From positions 1 through 64,000 of the forward strand of contig JAFXWC010000033.1 in assembly GCA_017534445.1 (NCBI GenBank): a DNA stretch of 64,000 nucleotides, read 5' to 3'. Both the position numbers and the translations under genes were made by a program. How positions within the stretch are numbered: the first letter of the stretch is position 1; every line of letters begins with the position of its first letter. The notes below the pieces were generated by a model, which ran no database searches, had not been told where the DNA came from, and was given only the letters and a program-made list of their open reading frames with translations. The stretch comes from Treponema sp. (GTDB taxonomy: Bacteria; Spirochaetota; Spirochaetia; Treponematales; Treponemataceae). Positions 7,144 to 15,398 of this stretch are shown here, in pieces.

Positions 7144-9594
7144 ATGGATGTTAACAAGAGGTTTTCTGCTTCCGTTTTGGATGCCATGAGGCGCGACGTG
7201 GAAGAGGCTGGCGGCAACGAAGTTTTCTGGGCTGGCGTTATAAATTCTGACGGCCTTGTTACCGGGGTGACCGTAGGGGCAAGGGGAAACGAAGATTCCG
7301 TAATAGTAAATTCAAACACTGCCCGCGAAGGCCACGTACTTATACACAACCATCCAAGCGGTGTCCTTTTTCCAAGCGAGGCAGACCAGGGCATTGCGGC
7401 AAATTCCGTAGATACATCCCTTGGCTTTTATATTGTTAACAATGACGTTTCCGACGTCTACGTTGTTGTGGAGCCTGTAAAACCCCATGTGCTTTCCTAT
7501 ATTAGTGCAGACGAGGCTTCTTCCTACATTTCCAACGGCGGTGCCCTTGCAAGGCAGAACCCGCTTTTTGAAGAAAGACCCAGCCAGATAAAACTTTTAA
7601 GGGCAATAGCATCTTCCTTTAACGAAGGAAAGATTGCGGCTTTTGAGGCTGGAACAGGCGTAGGAAAGAGCTATGCCTATCTTATACCCTCCATGCTTTG
7701 GGCTGCAAAGAACAGGGAACGCGTTGTTGTTTCCACAGGAACTATAAACCTTCAGCAGCAGCTAATAGAAAAGGACATTCCCGCGGCAAAGAAGATAACC
7801 GGTCTTGACGTAAAGGCTGTTCTTGTAAAAGGCAGGCAGAATTACCTTTGCCTTAGGAGACTGGAGGATGCTTCTTCCGAGAGGGACTTGTTCAGCGAGG
7901 AAACGGAAGTCTTTGACAAGCTGTATGAATGGTCAAAGACCAGCCCCACCGGCAGCAAGAGCGACCTTTCCTTTTTGCCCCCCGAAAGCGTTTGGACCAG
8001 AATCAACAGCGAAAGCGATGCCTGCATGGGGATGCGCTGCCCCTTTAGGGAAAAGTGCTTTGTAATGAAGGTAAGAAAAGAGGCTTCGGATGCTAGCATT
8101 ATCGTTGTGAACCACCACCTTCTTTTTGCGGACATAGAAAGCAGGATGAACGGAGGCGGCTACGAGGACACGGCGGTTCTTCCCCCCTACAAACGCATTG
8201 TTTTTGACGAAGCCCACGGAATAGAAGATTCTGCCACGAGTTTTTTTAGCGAAAGCATTACCCGCTTTAAGCTGATGAAGCAGGTGAATCTTTTGTACCG
8301 CCAAAAGCGCGCAGGGATTGCGGGCTTTGCAGTTGCCACGGCCCCTCTTTCCAATTCAGACTCCCTTTTGGATAAAATTCCTTCATGCGTGAATGAAATA
8401 AAGGAAAATTTCCTGAACCTTGAGCTTTTTACCCAGGAGGCCATGGGCAATGAGTATTCAGTCAGAATTTTTGCGGCTACGGCTCCCAGGTTTGACAGGG
8501 TTTTTGCCGCCATGCAAAAGCTTAAGGATTCCATTGGGGGGCTAACCGGCACCGTGCGGGAACTTATTGACGGAATTGATGAGGATGACAGGGACGTTCC
8601 TTCTGTTTGGGAATGCAAGACCGTGCTTAGAAGGCTGGATTCCTTTGTTACCCTTTGCAAGAATTTTTGTGAGTGGAACGAGCACGATGATTCCGTCTCT
8701 TGGATTCAGCTGGTAAGGCTTCCTCCAAAGAAAAGCGGGGATGAGCCGCTTGTATTCCCCCAGTTTACGCAGACACCGCTAGACATTGCCCACATGATGA
8801 ATTCCGGGGTCTTTGAACCTATGTCTTCCGTTGTATGCACCAGTGCAACCCTTAGGACTGGCGACAATTTTTCCTACTGGATGAGGCGGACAGGGCTTTC
8901 TTTTGTTGAGGACGAGAGGCTTTTGAGCGGGGCTTTTGAGTCTCCCTTTCCATACAAGACAAACGCAATTTTTGCGGTTCCAAGCGATGCGCCTTTTCCA
9001 GACAGCCCGTACTACCAGGGCTATGTGGAAGAGACACTTCCCAAGCTTATCTTTGCGGCAGGGGGAAGGACACTTGTTCTTTTTACCTCTTACGAGAGCC
9101 TTAGGAGTGCCTTTTACAACTGCCGGCAGACTTTGGAGGGCGGGGGAATTTCCCTTCTAAAGCAGGGGGATGACGACCGCTTTCGCCTTCTTGAACGCTT
9201 TAAGGAGGACAAATCCAGCGTTCTTTTTGCCACGGACAGTTTCTGGGAAGGGGTGGACGTTCCCGGTGAAAGCCTTAGCCAGGTTGTTATAGTTAAGCTA
9301 CCTTTTGCGGTTCCAAATGACCCGGTTTTTGCGGCAAGGGCAGAGGCTGTGGAAAGAAGGGGTGGCTCGCCTTTTATGGAGCTTAGTGTTCCCCAGGCGG
9401 TCATAAAATTTAGGCAGGGCTTTGGCAGGCTTATACGCAGGGGTGACGACAAGGGCGTTATCGTCGTGCTTGACAGGCGCATTGTGGAAAAACGCTACGG
9501 CAAGGAGTTTACAAAGAGCGTTCCCCAGACAAGGCGCATGTACAATCCTCTTTCTTTTATAGTGAATGAAGTTGAAAAATTCTTTTCCGTGTGA
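7144..9594 (+). CDS. JAMM/RadC-like domain fused to DinG-family DNA helicase
   Basis: An 816-residue two-domain protein. Residues 1-115 match the JAB/RadC fold with a complete JAMM metal motif: Glu26, His68-x-His70, Ser78 and Asp81. Residues ~135-816 are an XPD/DinG superfamily 2 helicase: Walker A GTGVGKS (170-176), four Cys for an iron-sulphur cluster (236, 294, 299, 305), DEAH at 355-358, then SATL, the motif SFWEGVDVPGE and the arginine-finger motif QGFGRLIRRG. Such helicases unwind 5'-3' at D-loops, R-loops or damaged forks. The role of the N-terminal domain is unknown; a metallo-isopeptidase or a binding module are both possible. It is transcribed from its own promoter and followed by dispersed repeat copy C. 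Confidence 0.9.
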   Translation: MDVNKRFSASVLDAMRRDVEEAGGNEVFWAGVINSDGLVTGVTVGARGNEDSVIVNSNTAREGHVLIHNHPSGVLFPSEADQGIAANSVDTSLGFYIVNNDVSDVYVVVEPVKPHVLSYISADEASSYISNGGALARQNPLFEERPSQIKLLRAIASSFNEGKIAAFEAGTGVGKSYAYLIPSMLWAAKNRERVVVSTGTINLQQQLIEKDIPAAKKITGLDVKAVLVKGRQNYLCLRRLEDASSERDLFSEETEVFDKLYEWSKTSPTGSKSDLSFLPPESVWTRINSESDACMGMRCPFREKCFVMKVRKEASDASIIVVNHHLLFADIESRMNGGGYEDTAVLPPYKRIVFDEAHGIEDSATSFFSESITRFKLMKQVNLLYRQKRAGIAGFAVATAPLSNSDSLLDKIPSCVNEIKENFLNLELFTQEAMGNEYSVRIFAATAPRFDRVFAAMQKLKDSIGGLTGTVRELIDGIDEDDRDVPSVWECKTVLRRLDSFVTLCKNFCEWNEHDDSVSWIQLVRLPPKKSGDEPLVFPQFTQTPLDIAHMMNSGVFEPMSSVVCTSATLRTGDNFSYWMRRTGLSFVEDERLLSGAFESPFPYKTNAIFAVPSDAPFPDSPYYQGYVEETLPKLIFAAGGRTLVLFTSYESLRSAFYNCRQTLEGGGISLLKQGDDDRFRLLERFKEDKSSVLFATDSFWEGVDVPGESLSQVVIVKLPFAVPNDPVFAARAEAVERRGGSPFMELSVPQAVIKFRQGFGRLIRRGDDKGVIVVLDRRIVEKRYGKEFTKSVPQTRRMYNPLSFIVNEVEKFFSV

Positions 9595-9624
9595 AGACTT
9601 TAAGGTTTTCGCGATGAAAAAGCA

Positions 9625-9707
9625 GGCACGGCCGGGATTGGAGGGGCGGTGCAACCGTTGCCGTAGGCAATGGAGCGGGCAGGGACCCGCGGAACCCCGG
9701 AAAGCCC
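9625..9707 (-). repeat. dispersed GC-rich intergenic repeat, copy C
   Basis: On the minus strand: GGGCTTTCCGGGGTTCCG, GCTCCATTGCCTACGGCAAC, and CGCCCCTCCAATCCCGGCC. It includes a GCGGG/CCCGC hairpin. The gene-free stretch 9595-9921 consists of this repeat, then an AT-rich run, a promoter and a structured leader. Confidence 0.75.
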
Positions 9708-9806
9708 TTAGCAAGAGAGACTGCCGCAAAAAAAAGGAATATGCAAAAAGTTTTTCTGAATTTTAGAGATTTTTTGGAATTTTTGCAAAAAAAAGAGATT
9801 TTTGTA

Positions 9807-9835
9807 AAGACATAAAAGATTTTTTGTTATATAAT
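9807..9835 (+). promoter_or_regulatory. sigma70-type promoter of the 89-residue protein gene
   Basis: AAGACA (9807-9812) and TATAAT (9830-9835) are 17 bases apart, within an A/T-rich upstream region that could act as an UP element. The predicted leader is about 80 bases long. Confidence 0.7.
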
Positions 9836-9842
9836 ACGAAGA

Positions 9843-9921
9843 TGTAGGGAAATATTGTAATATCGGTTTCCAGGTGGATTATTGGAGACCTTAAGAACAT
9901 TATTTATTAAGGGGAATTTTA
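9843..9921 (+). promoter_or_regulatory. structured 5' leader
   Basis: The leader holds a short inverted repeat ATATT-GT-AATAT (9852-9863) and a seven-pair stem GGTTTCC (9865-9871) with GGAGACC (9884-9890), then AAGGGG as ribosome site. It does not match a riboswitch class that I recognise. It may stabilise the mRNA or regulate translation. Confidence 0.4.
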
Positions 9922-10191
9922 ATGGACGAAGCAAAAGTTAAAGCATTTTTGAACATAAAGGCCGGAACTACGGAAGATTCAACTTTTGAATCATTCAAAG
10001 CGGAACACGGCGGAGACCTTACTGCATCTGTTGCGGATTATCTTGATGCGGCCGTGGATGCCGGAAGCATGAACGGTTCTCCTGACTATATGGCCTGGTG
10101 CAAGACTGCCGCTGCTGACATTATTGGCGGAAAGTATGCTTCTCTTGCAGATGTTCAGGCAGCTGCAGATGCTTTTGCAGCCGGAAAGTAA
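9922..10191 (+). CDS. small conserved-looking unknown protein
   Basis: An 89-residue acidic, Ala/Asp-rich protein with no signal peptide or membrane segment, predicted mostly helical. The ATG follows AAGGGG at good spacing and a strong promoter with an 80-base leader, so expression is probably high. I do not recognise the family. The downstream S66 peptidase gene starts 12 bases after its stop and lacks a convincing ribosome site of its own, so the two may share a transcript. Confidence 0.75.
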   Translation: MDEAKVKAFLNIKAGTTEDSTFESFKAEHGGDLTASVADYLDAAVDAGSMNGSPDYMAWCKTAAADIIGGKYASLADVQAAADAFAAGK

Positions 10192-10203
10192 GCATTTTTA
10201 CCT

Positions 10204-11283
10204 ATGAAAATTCCAAAGCCTCTTAAAAGCGGAAGCACGATTGCTATTACCGCGCCATCTTTTGGTTGTACGACGGAGCCGTATTTGTCGCGCTACAGGG
10301 AAGCTGTGCGTCTTTTTGAGGAGCGGGGCTACAAGGTTGTCTCCGGTGCCACGGTTTCCAAGGATGACGGCATAGGCATAAGCACTTCTCCACAGGTTGC
10401 GGCGGCTGAACTGATGGAATTTTACCTTGACCCTTCCATTGATGCCGTTATTTCTGCGGGTGGCGGTGAGCTTATGTGCGAGACACTGAGCTTTATTGAC
10501 TTTAAAAGGCTTAAAGATGCCCCTGCAAAGTGGTTCATGGGCTATTCTGACAACACCAATTTTGTTTTTCCTCTTGCAACTTTGTCCGGGACTGCTGCCA
10601 TATACGGCCACTGCATTACCGGTTTTGGAAAGCCTTGGGAGCAGTGTGAGTATGACACGCTGAACATTCTTGAGGGTAAGAGCAGCACTGTGCGCGGCTA
10701 CGGCAAGTTTGAGCTTCCTGACGCAGACGAGCGCTTTGGCATTACCGATCCGCTTTCTCCATACATTTTGACGGAAAAAAAGACACTCCGCATTTTTACT
10801 CCAAAAAACGCTTCCCTTGCGCAATCAGATATTCAACCGGATATGCAATCGGACGGGGGAGTGAGCTTTGAGGGAATTCTGCTTGGCGGCTGCCTTGACG
10901 TTCTGAACAATATTGCAGGAACCCGCTTTGACGGCGTAAGGGATTTTATTGCAGGTGCGGGGAATGTTGTGTGGGCGCTTGAGTCCTGCGACCAGAGTCC
11001 CCTGGACATAAGGAGGAGCCTCTGGCACCTAAAGGAATGCGGCTGGTTTGATACCGCTTCCGGCTTTATTATAGGAAGACCGCTTTCTGCCTTTAGCGGG
11101 GAAGCCTTTGGCGTTAACAAGTACAATGCCGTTACGGATGTTTTGGGAGAACTGGGTGTGCCTCTTGTTATGGATGCGGATCTTGGGCACGTTCCCCCAG
11201 CCATGCCCTTGGTAATTGGAAGCCGTGCCTGTGTAAGCGCGCTTGGGGACGACATTTGTGTAAAGATGGAGCTTGGTTTTTAG
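10204..11283 (+). CDS. S66 family LD-carboxypeptidase / MccF-like
   Basis: A 359-residue serine peptidase of family S66. Nucleophile Ser115 lies in MGYSDNT; the Glu in ALESCD and the His in DLGHVPPAMP complete the Ser-Glu-His triad. The family includes LdcA, which trims the terminal D-Ala from murein tetrapeptides in the cytoplasm during recycling, and MccF, which cleaves microcin C-type conjugates. The N-terminus KSGSTIAITAPSFG is typical. Which of the two activities applies cannot be told here. Its last four bases overlap the end of the convergent nrdG gene. Confidence 0.9.
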   Translation: MKIPKPLKSGSTIAITAPSFGCTTEPYLSRYREAVRLFEERGYKVVSGATVSKDDGIGISTSPQVAAAELMEFYLDPSIDAVISAGGGELMCETLSFIDFKRLKDAPAKWFMGYSDNTNFVFPLATLSGTAAIYGHCITGFGKPWEQCEYDTLNILEGKSSTVRGYGKFELPDADERFGITDPLSPYILTEKKTLRIFTPKNASLAQSDIQPDMQSDGGVSFEGILLGGCLDVLNNIAGTRFDGVRDFIAGAGNVVWALESCDQSPLDIRRSLWHLKECGWFDTASGFIIGRPLSAFSGEAFGVNKYNAVTDVLGELGVPLVMDADLGHVPPAMPLVIGSRACVSALGDDICVKMELGF

Positions 11284-12032
11284 CGGTAGCTTGCTCCTGG
11301 TATTGCCTTTTGTGCTTCTTTTACTAGCTCTTCTTCCTGCCCGGGGCTGTAGGGGGCAATCCTTTGGTAGGCCGGGTTTAGGCAGTGCTGGGGTGCAAAG
11401 CTTGTAAGGTACCATACCGCGTCTTTTGGAAGCATGGCGGACATTTGGGCAATGTCTTCCCGGTTGGCAAGCGGGGGAACCAATACCGTTCTCCACTCCC
11501 TGTTTTGAGCCGGCATTTCTGAAATTAGAGCTATGCTTTTCCTTATGTTTTTATCTAGCAGGCTGTTGAATTTTTCCTTTTGCTCTTCTTCATTTTCTGG
11601 GACTCCCATAAGCATCCAAAGTTTTTTGGGGGAAGTCTTTATGTCCATTGCAAGGTAGTCAGGGGAAAGTGCCTGGTCTTTTAGAAACCTTTCAAGCTGG
11701 GCGGGGCAGCTTCCGTTGGTGTCCAGCTTTATTTTGTAGCCAAGGGATTTTGCAGCCCTTATTACTGCTTCTGTTGCCGGGTTAAGGAGGGCTTCTCCTC
11801 CTGAAAGTGCAAGCCCCGTAAGAACCTTCCTTCTTTTTTCCAGGTGGGAGATTATTTCCTTGGTGGAGACTAATCCTTCAAAGTCATGGTTGAGAACAAG
11901 GTCTGTGTTGTAGCAATAGGGGCAGCGTAGGTTGCATCCCCTAAAAAAGACCGCTGCAGACAAATGCGGGGGAAAGTCCACGAGCGATGTCTTTCGGAGT
12001 ACGGCGGTCTTTTCTTCTGTTACAGGGGGCAT
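11280..12032 (-). CDS. nrdG: anaerobic ribonucleotide reductase activating protein (radical SAM)
   Basis: A 250-residue radical SAM activase. The cluster motif C33-x3-C37-x2-C40 sits in GCNLRCPYCYN, and SGGEALL follows for SAM binding. It is longer than E. coli NrdG (~154 residues) and fits the NrdG2 (TIGR02495-like) type. It generates the glycyl radical on the reductase. It is the last gene of the nrdR-nrdD-redoxin-nrdG operon, starting 5 bases after the stop of the glycyl-radical/redoxin gene. In this operon its target glycine is probably on that small neighbouring protein. Confidence 0.92.
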   Translation of the reverse strand: MPPVTEEKTAVLRKTSLVDFPPHLSAAVFFRGCNLRCPYCYNTDLVLNHDFEGLVSTKEIISHLEKRRKVLTGLALSGGEALLNPATEAVIRAAKSLGYKIKLDTNGSCPAQLERFLKDQALSPDYLAMDIKTSPKKLWMLMGVPENEEEQKEKFNSLLDKNIRKSIALISEMPAQNREWRTVLVPPLANREDIAQMSAMLPKDAVWYLTSFAPQHCLNPAYQRIAPYSPGQEEELVKEAQKAIPGASYR

Positions 12033-12037
12033 GGCCT

Positions 12038-12604
12038 TCAGGCAATTTCTGCCGTGCTAAGGGGTTCAAGAAGGTCTTGGAGTTCCTGTGTGTTGTGGGC
12101 GCGGAATAGTTCTGTGTTCATCGTGTTGTAGAAGATTACTGTTGGCGTTGCGAGCACTCCTCTTGCTGCGGCGCTGTCAAGGCCGTCCTTTGTGTCTACG
12201 TTTATGCTTTTGCCTTCAAGGCTAATGTTGTCCATGTAGTTCTTTACTGCGGGGCAGTTTGGGCAGCTTTCCCTTGTGTAGAGCTCGTAGTAGGCAATTT
12301 CTTCGTGCTTGGGAAAGAGTGGGGCTGTCTGTGCTGAATCTTCTGCAATATAAGCTTCTTTTGGCTCTGTGTTTAGGCTTTCTGCTTCTGCATTTTCTTT
12401 TTCATCCTGTGCGGGAGATTCGCTTATGGAAAAGAGTTTCCTTAGCTTGTACTCGTCTTTTTTGCCCTTGTTCCAGTTGCGGACTGCGCGGTAGTATCCT
12501 ACAATCCTTGCGTACACTTCGCAGTCGTCTCCGTGGACGTTGGCAAGTTCTGCCTGTGTTTCTGCAATTTCCTTTTCAATTTCCTGCAAAGTCTTTTCTG
12601 ACAT
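12038..12604 (-). CDS. detached NrdD glycyl-radical domain fused to glutaredoxin-like domain
   Basis: A 188-residue protein. Residues 1-25 form a charged helix of coiled-coil character. Residues 28-49 (CEVYARIVGYYR then NWNKGK) match the C-terminal glycyl-radical motif of class III ribonucleotide reductases, making Gly36 the predicted radical site. A Glu-rich linker (about 60-100) leads to a thioredoxin-fold domain with redox motif CPNC (114-117) and the cis-Pro ATPT loop. The start ATG has a strong GGGAGG ribosome site, and a stop codon plus 56 bases separate it from nrdD, so it is a separate polypeptide. It presumably supplies both the radical and the reducing thiols to NrdD. Some known NrdD types use a redoxin instead of formate. 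Confidence 0.85.
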   Translation of the reverse strand: MSEKTLQEIEKEIAETQAELANVHGDDCEVYARIVGYYRAVRNWNKGKKDEYKLRKLFSISESPAQDEKENAEAESLNTEPKEAYIAEDSAQTAPLFPKHEEIAYYELYTRESCPNCPAVKNYMDNISLEGKSINVDTKDGLDSAAARGVLATPTVIFYNTMNTELFRAHNTQELQDLLEPLSTAEIA

Positions 12605-12660
12605 ACTTTTTTTCCTCCCTGTTATTCCTTAAACCTTGATTTTGTTCCTTTTTTTGCTTT

Positions 12661-14811
12661 TTAGGCAAGCTTTTGCTTTTGAATAAGCTCCTGCTTTTGC
12701 GTCTGCAGCAGGGCAAGCTTTTGCCTTAGGGCCGCTTCCTTTTCCGCCTTGCACTTTGGACATTCAAAATGCTCGCCGGGTATGTAGCCGTGTTTTTTGC
12801 ACACTGAGTAAACAGGGCTTACAGTTATATATGGAATGCGGTAGTTTGTAAAGACCGTTTTTATTAGTTCCTTGCAGGCCCTCCAGTCCTTTACCTGTTC
12901 ACCTACGAAGATGTGGAATACCGTTCCTCCGGTGTAGCGTGTCTGAAGGGCTTCCTGATGGTCAAGGGCTTCAAAGATGTCGCTTGTAAAGTCAACAGGC
13001 AGCTGCGAACTGTTTGTGTAGAAGGGGTCATCCTTTCCGCTTGTTATGATTCCGGGGAAGTTTTCCTTGTCGTGGCGGGCTAGGCGGTAGCTGGTGCTTT
13101 CTGCCGGCGTTGCCTCCAGGTTGAAGAGTTCCCCCGTCTTTTCCTGGTAGTCGGCCATGCGTTCCCTCATGTGGTCAAGAACCTTGCATGCAAAGTCCTT
13201 TCCTTCGCTTGTGGTTATGTCCTTTCCCAGCAGGTTAAGGCAGCATTCGTTCATGCCGCAGAGGCCTATGGTGTTGAAGTGGTTGTCCAGTGTCTTTAGG
13301 TAGCGCCTGGTGTAGGGGAAGAGCCCCCCGTCCAGAAGCTTTTGTATGACCTTGCGCTTTATCTGCAGGCTGTCGCGGGCAAGATCCATCAAGTGGTCAA
13401 GCCTTCTGTAGAATTCCCCGCTAGGGTTTTGTGCCGATTTTGCAAGGAAGCCTATCTGGGGCAGGTTTATGGTTACAACTCCCAGGCTTCCTGTGAATTC
13501 ATCAGAACCGAACAGTCCTCCGCCCCTTTTCTTTAGCTCGCGCTTGTCCAGCCTTAGGCGGCAGCACATTGAGCGTACGTCCGACGGGTTAAGGTCTGAG
13601 TTGATGAAATTCTGGAAGTATGGCGTTCCGTACTGCGATGTCATCTGGAAGAGAAGGGCGCAGTTGGGGTTTTCCCAGTCAAAGTCCTTGGTTATGTTGT
13701 AGGTTGGGATGGGGTAGGCAAATCCGCGTCCGGCATCGTCTCCCTTTAGCATAAGCTCTATAAAGACCTTGTTTATTACGTCCATTTCCTTCTGGCAGTC
13801 ACCGTATGTAAAGTCCGTTTCCTTACCCGCAACTACGGCTTTTTGGTTGCGAAGGTCTTCCGGGCATGTCCAGTCCAGCGTTATGTTGGTGAAGGGGGCC
13901 TGGCTTCCCCAGCGGCTTGGCGTGTTCACTCCAAAGATGAAGCTCTGTATGCATTGCCTTACTTCCTTTTCCGAAAGGGAGTCGGCCTTTACAAAGGGGG
14001 CAAGGTAGGTGTCAAATGATGAGAATGCCTGTGCTCCGGCCCATTCATTCTGCAGGATTCCCAGAAAATTCACCATCTGGTTCACGAGGGTTGAAAGGTG
14101 GGCTGCCGGTGCGCAAGTGATTTTTTCCTTTACGCCGCCAAGTCCTTCCTTTATGAGCTGCCTTAGGCTCCATCCCGCGCAGTATCCGCTGAACATGGAA
14201 AGGTCGTGGATGTGGAAGGCGCAGTTGATGTGGGCATCGGCAATTTCCTTGGGGTATATGTTCCTAAGCCAGTAGTTTGCGGTTATTGTTCCCGAATTGT
14301 GCAGTATAAGGCCGCCAAGGGAGAAGTTTATGTTTGCGTTTTCGTGCACGCGCCAGTCGCTTTGGCTAAGGTAGCCGTCCATGGTCTTGTTTATGTCTAC
14401 GGCAAGCTTCTTTGCGTCGCGCATGGCCTCGTGCTTGGCCCTGTAAAGGATGTAGGCCTTTGCAATCTCTACCTCTCCGCTCTGGATAAGGACCGTCTCG
14501 ACAACGTCCTGGATTTCCTCGATTGCGGGAATGGAATGTGCCCTTCTTCCTGCAAGCAGGAGGCGGAGCTGCTCTTCAACTGCATCGGTAAGCCGCTCGG
14601 CTTTTTCCGGGTTGGCCATCTTCTCTACGGCAGTAACCGCCTTTCCAATTGCCTTTTCAATTTTCTTGCGGTCATAGCTTTCTATTTCTCCTGACCTTTT
14701 TACTACTTTTTTGATAAAACTCTTTGCTTCTTCATCAGAACTCGTACCAAGGAAGCTTTTCCATTCAGGAAAAACGCTTTGGGCCGAGTCTGTGCCGTCC
14801 AAATGATTCAA
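12661..14811 (-). CDS. nrdD: anaerobic (class III) ribonucleotide reductase large chain, lacking glycyl-radical tail
   Basis: A 716-residue protein. An ATP-cone for allosteric control lies at about 35-130 (VKRSGEIESYDRKKIEKAIG), followed by the ten-stranded barrel with the motifs CAFHIHDLSMFSGYCAGWSL and GLCGMNECCLNLLG. The zinc site near the end is C671-x2-H674 and C684-x2-C687. Normal NrdD proteins continue with RVxGY and NxGK; here the chain instead ends in a ~28-residue Lys/Gln/Leu helix. The missing motif is on the next gene. Start is TTG, overlapping the nrdR stop (TTGA); no later Met precedes the ATP-cone. The enzyme reduces ribonucleoside triphosphates without oxygen. Confidence 0.93.
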   Translation of the reverse strand: MNHLDGTDSAQSVFPEWKSFLGTSSDEEAKSFIKKVVKRSGEIESYDRKKIEKAIGKAVTAVEKMANPEKAERLTDAVEEQLRLLLAGRRAHSIPAIEEIQDVVETVLIQSGEVEIAKAYILYRAKHEAMRDAKKLAVDINKTMDGYLSQSDWRVHENANINFSLGGLILHNSGTITANYWLRNIYPKEIADAHINCAFHIHDLSMFSGYCAGWSLRQLIKEGLGGVKEKITCAPAAHLSTLVNQMVNFLGILQNEWAGAQAFSSFDTYLAPFVKADSLSEKEVRQCIQSFIFGVNTPSRWGSQAPFTNITLDWTCPEDLRNQKAVVAGKETDFTYGDCQKEMDVINKVFIELMLKGDDAGRGFAYPIPTYNITKDFDWENPNCALLFQMTSQYGTPYFQNFINSDLNPSDVRSMCCRLRLDKRELKKRGGGLFGSDEFTGSLGVVTINLPQIGFLAKSAQNPSGEFYRRLDHLMDLARDSLQIKRKVIQKLLDGGLFPYTRRYLKTLDNHFNTIGLCGMNECCLNLLGKDITTSEGKDFACKVLDHMRERMADYQEKTGELFNLEATPAESTSYRLARHDKENFPGIITSGKDDPFYTNSSQLPVDFTSDIFEALDHQEALQTRYTGGTVFHIFVGEQVKDWRACKELIKTVFTNYRIPYITVSPVYSVCKKHGYIPGEHFECPKCKAEKEAALRQKLALLQTQKQELIQKQKLA

Positions 14812-15272
14812 TTTGAATCCCCCCCGATCTTTTTTACTTCAGTAATAAATTCTTCCAAGTTGTTGAAATGCTTGTAAACGCTTGCAAAACGTATATATGC
14901 CACCTTGTCCACGTCGTTGAGCCTTTTGAGCACAATTTCCCCGAGTTCAGAAGTGTCAATTTCCCTGCTGACCTTTCCCTTCGCGTAGGCTTCGTCCTCT
15001 ATTTCCGTAACAAGCTGGTCTATGAAGCTGGTGGCTACAGGACGCTTTTCCAGAGCATGCTCGATTCCGCGTGAAAGCTTGTCCCTGTCAAAGGGTTCAC
15101 GCCTTTTGTCCCTCTTGATTACCATGAAGGGCTTTTCCTCTATACGCTCGTAGCTGGTAAAGCGGTAGTGGCACTCATTGCACTCTCGGCGGCGGCGGAT
15201 GCTTTCACCGTTTGCCATGGTTCTTGATTCAATCACCTTGTCGTCAAGGCTTCCGCATGAAGGGCAGCGCAT
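14808..15272 (-). CDS. nrdR: transcriptional repressor NrdR
   Basis: A 154-residue regulator with an N-terminal zinc ribbon (Cys3, Cys6, Cys31, Cys34) and an ATP-cone from about residue 49, the standard NrdR layout and length. It senses ATP/dATP and represses ribonucleotide reductase operons. Here it is the first gene of the class III operon and is translationally coupled to nrdD. The ribosome site is AAGAGGT. I could not find a clear pair of NrdR boxes upstream; a different palindrome is present at 15343-15368. Confidence 0.96.
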   Translation of the reverse strand: MRCPSCGSLDDKVIESRTMANGESIRRRRECNECHYRFTSYERIEEKPFMVIKRDKRREPFDRDKLSRGIEHALEKRPVATSFIDQLVTEIEDEAYAKGKVSREIDTSELGEIVLKRLNDVDKVAYIRFASVYKHFNNLEEFITEVKKIGGDSN

Positions 15273-15342
15273 TGTTTTTTACCTCTTGCAATTTTTTATA
15301 TTCTACACCTACGGCAAGGTAGGGGGCAAGGGTGAATTTGGA

Positions 15343-15368
15343 AAATTCTGACGAATTCGCAAGAATTT
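15343..15368. promoter_or_regulatory. 26-bp palindrome upstream of nrdR
   Basis: AAATTCT (15343-15349) and AGAATTT (15362-15368) form an inverted repeat around the perfect palindrome CGAATTCG (15352-15359); only two positions per arm break symmetry. It lies about 70 bases before nrdR and 30 bases after bioY. It may be an operator for the nrd operon or a hairpin that ends the bioY transcript. It does not match the NrdR box consensus as I know it. Confidence 0.5.
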
Positions 15369-15398
15369 ACTAAAGTTTTTTGTATTCTATACCGATTA

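Noticed and set aside
10198-10824. 208-codon open frame on the minus strand
   Set aside because: Antisense to the S66 peptidase gene, with composition typical of antisense frames (Arg, Lys, Cys-rich) and no recognisable motif.
12605-12700. Frameshift explanation for the broken nrdD
   Set aside because: The large gene ends in a normal stop after an extra helix, and the small gene has its own strong GGGAGG site and ATG. A 56-base non-coding gap with AT-rich sequence separates them, so a single-base error would not join them.
15273-15398. Search for a pair of NrdR boxes
   Set aside because: No pair of 16-bp boxes matching the known consensus with the right spacing was found; only the unrelated palindrome at 15343-15368 was reported.
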